Shown here: one piece after another, positions 21,596-34,700 of the stretch | Layout: every line of letters begins with the position of its first letter | Position numbering within the stretch: the first letter of the stretch is position 1 | From: Coleophoma eucalyptorum | Taxonomy: Eukaryota; Ascomycota; Leotiomycetes; Helotiales; Dermateaceae | Direction of reading: 5' to 3' | Assembly (NCBI GenBank): GCA_026120035.1 | Contig: JALRME010000008.1 | Location: forward strand, 1-64,000 | Length of the DNA: 64,000 nt | Made by a program: the position numbers and the translations under genes | Notes under the pieces: generated by a model | The model's input: the letters and a program-made list of their open reading frames with translations, nothing else | The model's database searches: none | What the model was told of the DNA's origin: nothing

Positions 21596-23461
21596 TCACT
21601 TCTCCAGAACTGTCTCAACCTGAGCCGAGTCTTCTTTAATCGTGTTCTGGACTGATTTGCTTGACGATTCAAGCCCCGCAGGAGAATCAAATGCAGCGGC
21701 GTCGCCAAATTTGGCACCGATCTCTTCCAGACTAAGCTGTGAGGTCTAACAAGAGTTTATGTGGTCAACAAAGGTGTTCGTGGACATTGTGAAGTGAAGA
21801 CAAAACCCAATATAAAAATTCTTCCTTACCTCAGGGCACACGAACAGAATTGCGGTGGCGCTCACGATACAGACAGATATCATCACCCAATAATACTTCC
21901 AACCAATTTGCTGGAAAGCAAGGGTGGCCGGACTGGTATATGCAATTGCACAGGCGAAGAAAGAGACCAGCCCGATTGTGTTTCCTTGACTTCGTAGATG
22001 TGTAGGCCATATTTCTGAAACGTACACATAGGCCGCGCAGTCTACTGTGGAACCATATACGAAAATGAAGATAAAGTAAAAGGCTACGGCCGCGTTGATT
22101 CCAGATTTATGAGTCGTGGTGCCGAGGTAATATTTCTGCAAGATGGCCTCAACGATGAGTGTAGCGCTGCATATATACCCGCCGCCAACTACGTGCTTGC
22201 AGTCAATATATTTCATTTTTAGAGCAAGGCATATTCATGATCAGAAGTTAGATGTGTGTTTATAGTGGTTTTGCTTACCCAATAGCTTGATGCGGCCAAC
22301 GCGGTCCATCAGAAATGCGTTCAAGTAGACTCCGATCAACGCGCACACGGTCCACACCACTGATAGGCCAAGCTGAAGTACAACGTCATAGCCTAGAGTA
22401 CCGAAAAGGGTAGGGGTTAGGTTTGCAATCACCAAAATACCTGTGGATTGTCCCATAATCCATGTCAATATCGAGCAAATGGCACGGTGACGAAGGTGTG
22501 GCGTTCGCGCGATATGCACATAACCCGTCGCCAGGTTCCTCTCCATCTCGATTTGGGCCTTGATCTGAGCCATTTCTGTTTCAGCAAGATCCGAATTTGC
22601 AGCTATTTCTGAATGGTGCAAGCGCTTGAGAACTGCCCAAGCCTTGTCTTCTTGTCCTACATCACAGAGCCATCTTGGAGACTCTGGAAGGACGGCTAGC
22701 GAAGCAAGGAGGATCAATCCAAAGAATGCAAGCAAGACAAATTGGAGTCGCCATTGGTACGGCGTATGGACGTAGTTGAAGGCTAGTGCCATAAGAGAAG
22801 AGGTTATGTATGCGTAGACAATAGATATAGCATGATTGCTAACCAGCATCCCACGGATATGTGGAGGTGAAATCTCGCTCATGTAGACTGGGCAATTCGT
22901 AATAACGATACCTGCTCCAATTCCGCAGATAATTCGTGCTGTGATGAACATCGCAACATGTATACTTCCGGCTTGAAGAGCTCCAGAGAGAATAGTGAGA
23001 AGAGCAGCGGAGCCGGTGGCGGCTCGTCGTCCATATCGATTCGAAATTGGGGCCTGAATGACAGCCCCTATCAGACCACCCGTGAGGAACCTGGTTGTAT
23101 GTAAGTCCAGAGGCTATAAACAAGTACAACATATACCGACCCTCCTAAGATACCTCCAACGACGGCGGTGGAATTACCACCACTGAGAAATTTTGCAACA
23201 AAGGACGGCTGCACGAATGACCCAGCAATGGAATTATTGCAGTATCCGAATATGAAGCTTCCCATTCCTGCCACCAAAATGGTCTATGAATATCAGCCAA
23301 CACCTGAAAATCGTGATTAAAGAGACACGGTCACTTACGACGATGTTCGTCCAGGTCGTCTTAACATGGATATGCGTCTGCTCAGCACCTGAAACCAGGC
23401 CTGACGGTTGATGGCTAAGAAGCTTCATGTCGTTTGAAAGAACTTGAGATAGATTAGCCAA
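21596..23461 (-). CDS. MFS sugar transporter (second copy of the family)
   Basis: A membrane sugar porter. Five exons (23461-23339, 23283-23141, 23090-22279, 22188-21830, 21745-21596) join to 528 aa with matching phases. Motifs: GYCNNSIAG in the first segment, NRYGRRAA after segment two, LPESPRWL, DRVGRIKLL, YVSEIWPTHLRSQG, and a C-terminal LSLEEIGAKFGD in place of the usual ETKG-led motif. The second donor (GTCGGT) is weak but is the one that restores GFLTGG. It is only distantly like the transporter at 1994-3658. In this neighbourhood it could import the substrate of the cluster. Confidence 0.87.
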
Positions 23462-24327
23462 AGAGTGTGTTTATTGGTGAGCCTTTCGTTTATCGTACAA
23501 CAGTTGACTGAACCTGGCAGCCTTTTGCATGGGCTCATTCGGATCTTATGGCCCCTTTCTGATTCCCCCTAAGCATACCTTTCTCAAACAGCTCCCGGAG
23601 TGATTCGTGCAGAAATTTGGTCGAAATCATCCCGATGAGAGCGCATCCAGTCACAAGTCCTTCCAGTAGGTGTCTTTTGGACTAAATGACGCCCCCACAA
23701 ACTATCTCCGCATCGATAGCCATTCTTTGGGGTTAAATTTTGCGCTTGTAGTATTTTTGAAGAGACAATCCTCCGTCCGGGCAGTTGGGGTCGCAAAATC
23801 TGGGGATTACAGATGCGGAGTAATGAGCAGCTGACTGAACCCCCCGAACTAACCCATAGTCAAATTAGTGGAGGCTACAACAGCGACTTTCACAGCATTC
23901 ACTGAGGGTGAGTCATTTTTGACTGCAAGGGTTCACACTGTAGCAGTTGTTTCGTCCTGAATCTCACAGCCGGGGGTCAAGCATGCATAATCGCGCACAG
24001 AATGGTGCATTTGGCATGTCGTTCACGCGATTGGCAAAAGCCTTTGCTATACGCTGTTCGAAATGAATCGAAAAATACCGTATTAGCAACCCTGAGGCTA
24101 GAACCTTACATTATCTGGCACGAGAGCATTTCTCTTCAAGGATTCTGTTGGTGACATTGAACAGGTATAAACAAAATTTATAGCAGTGCGACGAAAAAGC
24201 GATGTCTACATTCATTGGCGAAATTCTAGTGTTGTGGGAAACATTTATGTATTTCTTATTAAGTCAAAAACCGCGGGGCTAGATCACGGATGCATTGAAT
24301 CTCCAGCACTCCCATGCCACTGCTCTT
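23462..24327. other. Intergenic region, transporter / second P450
   Basis: About 870 bases. The right end is the 3' flank of the P450; the left should hold the transporter promoter. No gene recognised; a 70-codon ORF at 23584-23796 has no features. Confidence 0.4.
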
Positions 24328-26263
24328 TCAATTATCGAACTGAGATAGAAAGTTCAGCGCCTCCGCCTTTTCGCGCTTCACAGATCGAAGCACCGCCTCA
24401 CTTCGTGGGACCACGCGCACTTTGAATGGCAAGGGGCTAACCAGGATGCAAGAGTTGTACGCATTCTCGTCCAAAGGCAAGGTCTTGCCAGTGACCGGAT
24501 CTGTTGGCTCGTAGATATTAAATGCCCACAGCAGCTTCGCCGTAATGCGCCACATGTTGCGTTCAGCCAAGTGTACACCGGGGCAGATGCGGCGACCAGC
24601 ACCATAACCATAGTGATGTATATCCAGGGCCTCGTTAGCTTCTCACATTGGCATTTGTGAATAAACTTATCTCGGTTGTCATAATCCGGTGATGAGGCAT
24701 AATCATTAGCTAGCTTAGGATGGTTCAAGAACCGATCTGGATTGAAATTTGCATGATCGGAATATAGCTTTTCGTCCTGGTGCATTGCCCAAACTGCGAT
24801 GAAAATCGTGCTACCTTTGGGAATGAGATTACCGTTATACCAGTCATCTAACGAGTGTTAATATGAGAGATTGAGTATCTCGCTTCCTTGAAATTATACC
24901 TTTAGTCACCCTGTGAGGCAAGGCTGTACGCGCCCTGCACAAAGAATTAGTATAACAGGTTCGACGCGTGGTCTGAACCATAAGGGAGGCTTATCATACG
25001 TCGGACGCCATCGCAGTCCCTCTTTGACTATACAATTAATGTACGGCAACTTTTCGAAGTCATTAAAAGTTGGAGCTCGGTCTGGACCACAAATCCGATC
25101 GATCTCTTCCTGTGCTTTCCATTGTACTTCCGGATGTTTGGCTAGTGCCATGATAATTGTCAATACTTGATTAGCAGTCGTGTCAGCACCAGCTTCGACA
25201 AGCTCCCCGAACAAGTTGTTGAACGCAAACTCGGGTAATGGCCAAGCTGTTTGCTTCATCTCATCCAACTTTTCGTCAATCAAGCAGTCACGTTTATCGC
25301 CCATCTCGCGACGCTTGTCGACAATCTGCCGAGCGCGACCCCAAAGGCCTGAGCGCAGCTTCTTGACTTCTTTCATCCGGTTCTTCCATACACCAGGCAT
25401 GTACCATAAAAGTGACAGTTCCTCTATAGGGGGATTAGCTCCCGGTTCGAGTACTTCGCCCCACTACTCGTTCCAATATGATCAGCAAATTCAGGTTAAT
25501 GAGTTATCAGGAGGCGAAAGATTACCTTTTCCATCATGTGGTAGAAATCCTTGAACCAAAATGAGTCAAGATCAGGCGCTCGGTGTCCATAGAGCAGTGT
25601 GCACGCGACTGAAACAGGGTACAAGCGTGCATAATCAAAAACCCGATCCGGGTCGTCTAGCAGATTGTTCATGAAGATAACGGACCTGAGGAAGGCATTA
25701 GTAGCTACATGCAAAACAGTGACCTAGCAGCACTTACTCGGCTTCTTGGACACGGAAATGATGGGTATCTAGCCTCTGTGGGCTGAAATGCTTCACAGCA
25801 ATGGCACGCTTGAGCTTCCATGATGGTCCTTGCTGCTCGAATGAAAAGTGGTGTCCATCAGTGACGTGCATTGCGACGACATTCTCTGGTCTGTCAGAAT
25901 AGATGACACCCTTCTTATCTAGCAACTGGCCAACAATCTGAGGATCCGAGATGACAATAAACGTAGAGTTCAGCACTTTGAGCGAATACAATGATCCATA
26001 CTTCTGCGCCCACTCTTGAAATCTACAAACATATTTCAGCTTGCTGATTCCTTGGCACCTTTCAACGGGTTACATTTCGCAAGTGACGCTTACTTGATAC
26101 CAATTCCAGTAGTAGGGATCAGGTGTGCGTTTCCAAGCACAGGTATCGTGGGAGGACCTGGTGGAAGGCGAGAATCCCGTCGACCGACGCGTGACATCTT
26201 GTACACAATAAAGAGCACAAAGGCCACGAACAAATTCGTGACGTATGTTGTAGAGGTAGCCAT
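24328..26263 (-). CDS. Cytochrome P450 (second paralog, AT-AC intron)
   Basis: Paralog of the P450 at 9993-11923. Seven exons (26263-26094, 26022-25738, 25685-25526, 25463-25000, 24934-24900, 24847-24671, 24617-24328) join to 526 aa, exactly the length of the first P450. It has an N-terminal membrane helix, the [14 protein letters not shown] hinge, I-helix [11 protein letters not shown]-helix EGLRWRP and haem loop [10 protein letters not shown]. The last intron (24618-24670) starts ATAAGT and ends TATAC. Only these borders join DYDNRD to HYGYG; no GT-AG choice keeps the haem loop in frame. The homologous intron in the first P450 is GT-AG. If the AT-AC intron is not removed, the protein ends before the haem cysteine. 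Confidence 0.9.
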
Positions 26264-26701
26264 TATCTAGTGCCAGCGAAAAATGGTACGTTTAGATCAC
26301 GCTTGTTGGAAGCATTCAGCGGGGGTGGAGAAGATCACATATATCACCAGCCAGACGGTTTAGTATTTGAAGAGCAGCAGTAAACTAGCGGATACTGCGA
26401 CTAGCAATATAAGCAGACACTCACCAAGCTTAGCTTTGGGGTAAAACAGTCCGATATGCATGCAGTATGGAGCCCCATTGCGGAGGGATGGCTCGGGTTA
26501 ATTTCGGACTCCCCCCGTGCTCCGGCCCCGTAAGACATGCCATCATATGCTTGAACTACGGCCATGTATGTCCACTCTTCGAAAAGGGTCCGCGCTGTAA
26601 AAGCATATGGCTCACACGTTCGGATGATACTTTAGCTAGCCTCATACACCAAGCACACGTCTTCGACATCCGACACAACATCACCATCGATTTCCACCAT
26701 T
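26264..26701. other. Divergent promoter region, second P450 / ABM-like relic
   Basis: 438 bases between divergent starts. An ORF at 26467-26829 runs into the relic in another frame and has no features of its own. Confidence 0.4.
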
Positions 26702-27570
26702 ATGGCTGCACCTCACTTTTTCGTTGTAGCTCGTGTAGTGGGAAGAGATCAAGCTTTGGTCAAGGTGTGCTGCCCCCCATTCCACAGCATGGTTGTTTCA
26801 TGCGACTGAGTACAGAGCGTGTGATTTAGTGGAAGGAAAGGCTCGTAGCACTGTGTACAGTGTCAAGGAAAGAGCCGTACTCGAACTCTTATTACTAGGG
26901 CCAGGATCTCGACGGGGAGCCAGATACGCTTTGGGGCCCTGGAGACTACTACCATCCCATCGGCATTTTCATGAGCCATGTTTCCATGGACATTTTCAAG
27001 GAGGAAATGTGAAAGGTTGACGAGGATAAGCTTCTGCGTCATATTCAAGGTCTCAACAGTCCCGGTTACGATCTATATCACTATGACCTGTCTTCTGGCT
27101 TCCTAAAGCGCCATGATGATATAAATTGCGACCAGGAAGACAGATTTGTGGCTGTTGTACATTTTTGGGCCACTACTGGTCGACGAAGGCAGCTCTTGGG
27201 TAGGCTTGCAGATTGTGCGAACCGGCTACAAGATTTCGAGAAAGTGCCTTCAATCATAGTTTACAGTTTTGCTATACTCAAAGAATTGAATGATTTTAAT
27301 ATGGTAATAATTTACATTCGGTACCCATATATTTCGCGTTTTCTCGCGCTGCACGCTGCACGCTGCACGGAGAACTGTGGACTAAGCTTTCATCATAGAA
27401 CAAATACCCAGGCGGCCTGGAAGGATCTCCAGGCTTCCGAAGTCTACAAGAGATTGTTGGAAGATATCAAACCTATCAGCGCAAAGCAAGAAGTGCATCT
27501 TTCGAAAGCATTCATTGGCCATATCGGCCAGCTAACTTCCGCTAACGTACCTCTAAACGGTCTCTATTGA
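26702..27570 (+). pseudogene. ABM-like protein relic
   Basis: A broken copy of the gene at 46941-47886. Its exons read MAAPHFFVVARVVGRDQALVK, WKERLVALCTVS, GQDLDGEPDTLWG, GLNSPGYDLYHYDL, VAVVHFWATTG and, after a third intron, LQASEVYKRLLEDI and SKAFIGHI. Two in-frame stops interrupt it: TAG where the intact gene has TGG (before GQDLDGE) and TGA after FKEEM. The intron positions match the intact gene, so this was a genomic, not a retro-copied, duplicate. CGCTGCA is repeated three times in the last intron region (27347-27370). The family role is given under the intact copy. Confidence 0.82.
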
Positions 27571-28005
27571 CTAAGTTCGGAGCCCCGAATATTCGCAACG
27601 CGTTTCGCCATTTAGCTTGCAACATTTTTAATATGCGTGGAAAATCATTTTATCAAACTAATCCTACAACATCATTCTTCTTTAAGTGAATCCTTACTGT
27701 GCGTGATGAACTACATTGACAAAAGTCGTGCTATCCTAGATGCAGACACTCATGTTATCCATTCTGTTCGATGTACAATGTTTCAATTCCTCGCGATGTC
27801 AATTAAAGGGCTAGTGTAAGGACACAGGTTTGATCAAAGGCAGGATAGAGGTGTTTGGGAGCACAAAAACCTTATATTGACTGAATCCTATAGGTCTCGT
27901 ACGAAGGGCACAAAAAAGATAAAGAGAAAACAGAAGAAAGAAAGCTGTTCCAATGACATGTCCCTTTATATGCTTTCTGGGTCCGAAAGCCCTCCGACTC
28001 TGGTC

Positions 28006-28480
28006 CAGGTTACAGCTCAGCCTAGGTAGAAAAAAGTTCAGCCTAGGTAGAGATTATTACTGCCTAAGGTTTATATCACAATACCCCTACATATACATAT
28101 ATTTGGAATATTGACGTACCATACGTATGTGCATGTACGTGCAAGGAGGCAATCACATGTACTACATATCGCGGGGAGGTTGGATCAATACCCTATGGGG
28201 GTACTTATACGACCTCCATAACGCTCACTTATAAGAATCATCTATGTTTTACCTTACCATTTTGACCTGTCTATTGCAGTTGAAATAAGAGGTATATAGA
28301 TCAACCAACAGTATTCAAATAGACCTAATTATAAGCTATATAGTATTGTAGATAGTTATTGATTTTGTACCCTCTAAATTAGGTGGCAAGGGGTAATTCT
28401 CTACCTAGGCCGAGCTTTCTCCGTATAGGGATGTTCTACCCAGGTTAAACTTCGTTCTACCCAGGCTGAGCTATGAGCCC
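28006..28480. mobile_element. Non-autonomous DNA element nested in R1 (9-bp target duplication)
   Basis: A 475-base insert bracketed by ACTCTGGTC at 27997-28005 and 28481-28489. Its ends are inverted and made of repeated CTCAGCCTAGGTAGA-type units (two at the left, about three at the right). It contains a reverse copy of the X element at 28070-28312 and has no coding capacity. The long target duplication and subterminal repeats fit a Mutator- or hAT-like non-autonomous element. Confidence 0.65.
28070..28312 (-). repeat. X element (MITE), truncated copy
   Basis: Read on the minus strand it starts ACTGTTGGTTGATCTATATACC and matches other X copies through CTCTTATTTCAACTG, GGTCGTATAAGTACCCCC and GGGGTATTGTGATAT, then stops short of the other end. 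Confidence 0.68.
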
Positions 28481-28847
28481 ACTCTGGTCATACTCGCTTA
28501 TGTTGGTAACAGGGTCACGTGACCTGATACTGGATAATCCAACTAAGTAGGGCAGGTTCATACAGCTACAACTATATTTGAAATAGCTAAATTAGATGAT
28601 CCTATAGCCTCTTAACAAGTACGTATATTATGACTAAGATTATCGCATATACTATAGTATCGTACCTTCGTAAGAGCCCCTCTTGTTCGTCTACTATTTT
28701 GACGTGTTTCTTACTCTACTTGCTTATTTATATCCTTCTAATCTAATAAGTCTGGTAAATCTTGTATTCTAAGGGGCCTTCTAAGCTATAAACGTGTTTT
28801 TAGCCCTCCAACGCTTGCTTAAGTCTTCATTTGCTCTACGTAGTATA

Positions 28848-29225
28848 TGTAAGAACCTGACTTGTCTAGGTTAGACAATTGGACGGTCTAGAACATTGGA
28901 TATATCTCACGTGACCGCATGACAGTATGCATAAGCGAGTATGAGCTGAGTCAGAGGGGTTTCGGACCTAGGAAGCATATAAAGGGGACCATTATTCGGA
29001 CATATGTCACGTGATTCTATGACAATAGGCATAAGCGAGTATGACCCGAGTCGGAGGGGTTTCGGACCTAGGAAGCATATAAAGAGACCTGACATGGTTA
29101 CTTTCTTCTGTTTCTTCTTATCTTTTTTGTGTCCTTCGTACGAGACCTATAGGATTCAGTCAATATAAGGTTATTGTGCTCCCAAATACCTCTATCCTGC
29201 CTTTGATCAGACCTGTGTCCTTACA
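28848..29225 (-). repeat. R1 element, reverse full-length copy
   Basis: Read on the minus strand it runs from TGTAAGGACACAGG to CAGGTTCTTACA, 378 bases. A block of about 90 bases (TATATGCTTCCTAGGTCC onward) is tandemly duplicated inside it. The TG/CA borders fit a solo LTR; no clear 5-base target duplication was seen. Confidence 0.72.
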
Positions 29226-31776
29226 GTAGGTAGAGTAACCCCTACTGCTTCTGCAATATCCTACCACAGGGCTCCTTTGCTTTCAAGACAAATGCTTAGA
29301 TCATCAAGGTAGTCGGCAATTCTAGCAGTATTTGATCCTATAAGACCTCTTAGCCTTCCCCTTAGGTCTAGGCCTTTATCTAGACGATTATATAAGGTTC
29401 GAGGCTCTTTTGATGAAAGGACTTGGCTCTCAACTTATTTAGGAACATCTATAACTTTTCGTATAAGTATTTGTGGAATAGGGATACTAAGCTCGGAGGG
29501 AAGACCTTAGCCCAAAAGACCCCGCTTCTTTGAGGTGTAGTAATATGTTCGGAGGAGTATGATACCGTGCACGAGATCTACGAGTTGGATGTATACCGTA
29601 TTCTGTGTTGTGTGTTGTGTAAAAGGGGTAATGTAGGTATGATGTAGGTGTGTGTTGTGGCCCGTGCCTCAAAACGGCCTGTTTTTTGGGCCCGAGAGCC
29701 ACTCTCAGATTTATTATGTTATGTATGGTGGGTCCAAGTGGGGGGAGCCAGCTTACGATTAGTTTGGGAAAGTAACATCCGTCTTTGGGATGAAAATTTT
29801 CTAGACTGTTATGAAAAGTGCAAAAGCATGGACTCATGAAAAGGGCCTTTGATATTGTATCCGACAATATTTGTTTTCCTAAGTTACTACCGTCACATTT
29901 GTAGAACTGTACTTCAAGTTTCAATCAAAGGGTGCGCGACAAAACCAAATTAGCACAACCCAAAATGGAGAAATTCCCGTGCTTAGCGTAACGGCTATAG
30001 CGACAGTTATGGGCATAGGCACCGAAGCAATAAGCAGAATAAGATGTTTAATGTTTAGGATACGATCAAAAACCAATAGATTCTTAGGATTTGGATGTAT
30101 ACCTCAGCTTATATGGATTAGTGTTAGGGCTAAGGTGAAAAGAGTAAGGGCTAAAGGGATGAGGACTTTTATTACTGACTTCCACTCTAACTACCGCATT
30201 CCCTTGTCTTTTTGTCCTTTCTTCATTTGTGTACCTGAACATTTTTGCATGCTACTTGATCAGACACTTCGCTATACTTTTTTCTTATGGCTTTCAATCA
30301 ATTTTAGTTTCATTTCGCTAGTTAGGTGAGAAGAAAGCCTGAAAGTGGTTGATGTATTTTTCTTTTATGTATATTTTTCGTTCCTATCTCTTTTGTAAAT
30401 TAAGACTGATTTACATATACGTGCGAAATAAATACTGTCGCTTTTCTCTTCGCCTTCTTGTCAAAGGATTTAACTCGCGGTACGAGCCGTGCTAAGAAAT
30501 AGAATCAGTATTAGGTCTTTAAGATTATAGTTCTCGGATGGAAACGACTAATTAATGCGATAGCATGTTAAACGACTGTCGACACAGCTAGGCCTGTACT
30601 TAGTAACTAGCAATAAAGCAACCTTTAGATCTTGCACCCGTGATTTAAATATGATCTGATCGCCTAGCCCAGACCTGGCACTTGGCATTAGTGCTTATTT
30701 TAATGTAAGCTTTAATCCATGTAGGTAGAGACTTGCTGTATTTGCCAGTCTAACATTCGAATACGGAAGAGTCCCCCTGTATTACTAAGGTATACGAGTA
30801 GTTATCGTGCTCCATCCATTGCCACACCCCTGAATCCAATGGTTATGTGTAGGCAATAGTTATCTAGAGAATTAAGCCACAAAATTCATAGTTTGGATTA
30901 TAAAGTCATGTGGCAACTATAACAAGAGTATGAGTTTAAATGATTCTACGACTTAAATAATGGAGTAAGCAGCACAGCATATCAGTGAAATTGTTATGCT
31001 ACATGTATGAGCTACCACTTATTATTAAAGACTGTGGTGACATTCTTAACTTGACCGTCTTTCGGATCACTACCCTCTATTAAAAATCACGCGATCCTCA
31101 CCTCTTCCCACCATCTCTCATTTTATGAAATCAAATATCCGATAATGGTCCGGATTTTTGACGTACAAGAATCTAACCGCTATGAATCTTACTGTACTTA
31201 GGCAACACAAAGATCCATGATGTATTTCGAAGGATAGTAATCACCAAATGATGCTCAAACGTAATAAAAACTCCTACCTTGTACTAGTGTTAGTACAGGG
31301 TAAGATTAGGGTTACCTTTTAGCTTAAAATTTTTCATCCTAACAAGTCTACCACCTTCCAATCTCACTGCTTACCCATGTCCATGGCAACCCTACTTTTC
31401 TAGGTAACCCAGTTAACACGAAAGGATGCTTCCGGACCACTATCGCTTCCTGCATTCTCAACACAACAAGGGTTATCAGCTATACTAGTTCATCAGATCT
31501 TTAAGATTAAAGTAGAGTCTCTCAGGTCGAAAGTACAGTACCAGTATCCTACAGGGATAAAATATTAATGGGACTTTGAAATTCAATATTTTCATAACGA
31601 TGTAGGAAAAGGCACAGCAGTGTAAGCTAAGCTAAGAGTTGTGATGCTCCAAGTAAAATGGCGTGGTATATGGTCTAAGGAGGCAATGGCAATGAAGAAA
31701 GTATAAAGTTACCATGAGATCACAGAAATTTACATCTTCATCCTCATCTCACCCATACTCTGTGATCTTCTTAAAA
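29226..31776. other. Gene-free AT-rich stretch
   Basis: About 2.5 kb without a supported gene. ORFs at 29487-29924, 29648-29839 and 29979-30329 have no family features and overlap on opposite strands. The sequence before 29500 looks like decayed mobile DNA. The right end should hold the promoter of the SGNH esterase gene. Confidence 0.5.
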
Positions 31777-34700
31777 ATGCGGAGTATTCGGGCTTTCGTG
31801 AGCTCGCTGGTAGTAGCTGCAACATGTGAGTATCCTTTCTGAGAGCGTAATTCAATATCGACTGACACCATCCTAGGCTCGGCGTTTCCCTTTGGAGAGA
31901 TGGACACAAGTCTAGTTAATCTTACCGAAACCGTCTTAGAGCCTCGCAGTCTTGATGGAGGTGTTCAACTACGGATCTTATGTCTCGGAGCGTCCATTAC
32001 CTACGGCTATTTGTCCTCTGATGGTAACGGGTATCGTTATGGACTCCGAAGCCAGCTAGTTGCCGATGGCAATGCAGTTAACATGATCGGAAGTGTCCAG
32101 GCCGGAACTATGATAGACAACGATGTCGAGGGTTGGCCTGGATATATTATTGATCAAGTATCTGCGAAAGCTGATACAGATATCCCGTCACAGCCCAATC
32201 TTGTTTTGGTACATGTTGGGACGAACGATTGTACTGGGAATGTTGATGTAGCGAATGCACCAGAACGATTGGGGAATCTGATAGATAAACTCTTCGATCA
32301 GATCCCTGGAGTTACAGTTATCGCTTCCACACTTCTGCCGAACGGATTGGCTGAAGCAAATGTCGAGATCTTTAATGCCGGCATCCCAGCTATGGTTGCC
32401 GAGCGGCAAGCTGCCAATAAAAAACTTATCTATGTTGATTTCCACAGCGACTTTTTCAGCATGTCTGACATTCAAGACGGTACGCATCCTACTGATGCCG
32501 GTTATTTGAAAATGTCTGCTGTGTGGTATCAGGGTATTCAAGTTGTTGCGAATGCAAACTGGCTCACCACACCCGCTGTTGTCGCAGGCGTATCAGATGT
32601 AATTCCTGTTGCTGATACTACTTGTGACAAGGTCCCTGGAAATGCGATTGGGCCTATCCAAACACAGCAAGGTTCTGGTTATGATGATGGCTCATACGTC
32701 CATAATCCTCTCAATGTTGGTACAATGACAGGATGGCCTGTTAACATTTTTGCTGAGGGGGTTTACTGGGCTGATATCGATGGCGATGTAAGTCCCCTGG
32801 ATTCTACTTCAATTTATAAAACTGACAGTTTATTTTATAGGGCATTGACGATTATGTCTACGTTTACTCTAATAGCAACTTAGGCATTGGAGTAGCACTG
32901 AGTCAAGGAGGTGGTGTTTTTGGAGACTATACGTTGGACACCCCGTCTATGGACTGCCTACGCCGCGGAGTACGATTTGCCGATATTACAGGAGATGGAC
33001 GCGATGACTATTGTTGTATCAACTTACCAGGCGACATGTGGTGTTGGGAAAATACCCCTGGCTCGGATCCAAGAGTCCCTGTATGGGTTTCGATGGGTCT
33101 GGTAAAAGAAAACGAAGGCTATCCTCAAGCTCAAGTATCTATACCTGCGTGCATCACTTTTAAAAGAAAGTAACTTACATGGTGACAGGTACGTCTGGCA
33201 GATATTGATGGTGATGGCCGTGCAGATTATGTTACTATCTCGGCTGATGGTACTAGCATGTGGGGTTGGCGTAATGGTGCAACGTCTCAAGTCGCCCCTG
33301 AGTACTGGTATGAAATGACTGGTGTTATTGATGGCCTCCCCTCTGGCTTGGATATTTCTGGGTTTAGATTTGCTGATCTGAATGGAGACCATAAGGACGA
33401 CCTCCTTTGGGTTAATGCGGATGGCCAAGTGACAACTTGGATCAACCAAAGGGGTTATGATATTGGTCTCACACCTGTCTGGGAATCGATGGGTGTAACT
33501 CACAACGGCTTTACTGTCAATACTAATGTCACCTTCGGTGCATTTATGGGCTCAGGGAAGGCCGACTATGCTACTGTCACTGAGACCTCGAGTACCGTGA
33601 GCATACTTCGTTTCGAAAACCAAGATTCGGGAGGAACGATGGTAAAAGGCGATGGCGTGAGGTATTGTGATATGAGAGGAACCGGGGCTGATGATTACAT
33701 ATGGATATCATCAACTGGTGAGATGACGCTATTTGGGAATTACCATAGCCCTCCAGAATGGACACAGTTTGGTGTCATCTATAACGTTCAAAGGAATCGG
33801 AAGGAGGTAATTTTTCTATCCCCATAACAGCAAAGATGAATTTAGCTAACAAATTTGAACTACTCTAGGTTCATTTCGCAGACTTTGATGGTGATGGAAA
33901 ATGCGACATTTTACTTGTTGACAAGGCATCTGGTTCTACTACAATGCTTCGTAATGATTGGGATGGCACTTCCTTCACATTTACAGACATGGGAGTTGTT
34001 TCCGGCGGTGCTGCAGCATGTACTGAAGGTTATGGGTATGCAACTAATGATTTGGGAGTTCGTTTCGCAGATATCGACGGCGATGGAAAAGCCGACTATC
34101 TTTGCATAGAACTAAATGGACGTATAACAGGTGCATTGAATAAAGGGCTTAATAATCTGGTTGACCAAGGCCAGATCAAATTTGCTGAAGGAAGAGAAAG
34201 AGCTCGTAAGTACTTCGATCTAAACGGCTAACAAGCATCTCTACTAAAGCTTGTTTTAGACATCTGGCTCGCGGATCTCAACGGGGATGGGAGAGCCGAC
34301 TATCTTTTTGTCGACATGCTCAATGGTGCTGTCACCGTTTGGACCAACGAAGGACCTATTCCAGTAGCTGGTAGTGCATTTACCTGGGTTGAGCAAGGCG
34401 TCGCAGCGAATGGCAATATTGCACGTGGTTCATGTATCAACTTTGGAAATCTGTATGGGCTAGGCCGAGCAGACTATATCATCGTTGATCCACAGAAAAA
34501 CACTGCCGAAGCATACTGGAATGTTTGTCCCGGGGGTGGTGTCGGCGTAAGTGGAACAGGACCCACCTTGCCCTCTGTTACAGTCCCAGGACCACCGGCA
34601 CCGACGTTGGGCGTTGTCACTACCACCGAACCAGCTCCTGCCCCGACTACGACTGCGACCATAACCACCAAAGTAAATCCTACAACTACATCCACCACTA

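Larger units (their letters stand above)
27815..28564 (+). repeat. R1 element split by an inserted DNA element
   Basis: It begins TGTAAGGACACAGG and ends CAGGTTCATACA. After the GAAAGCCCTCCGACTC block it is interrupted from 28006 to 28480 and then resumes with the CATACTCGCTTATG block. ACTCTGGTC flanks the insert on both sides. Confidence 0.72.

Noticed and set aside
24618..24670. U12-type intron
   Set aside because: The 5' border ATAAGT and the CTAAC-type branch region lack the U12 consensus (ATATCCTT and TTCCTTAAC), so a major-spliceosome AT-AC intron is more likely.
9993..27570. A polyketide or other classic secondary-metabolite cluster
   Set aside because: No backbone enzyme (polyketide synthase, peptide synthetase, terpene cyclase or prenyltransferase) was found in the window.
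29487..30329. Three ORFs of 63-145 codons on both strands
   Set aside because: They overlap, lack motifs and lie in AT-rich decayed sequence.
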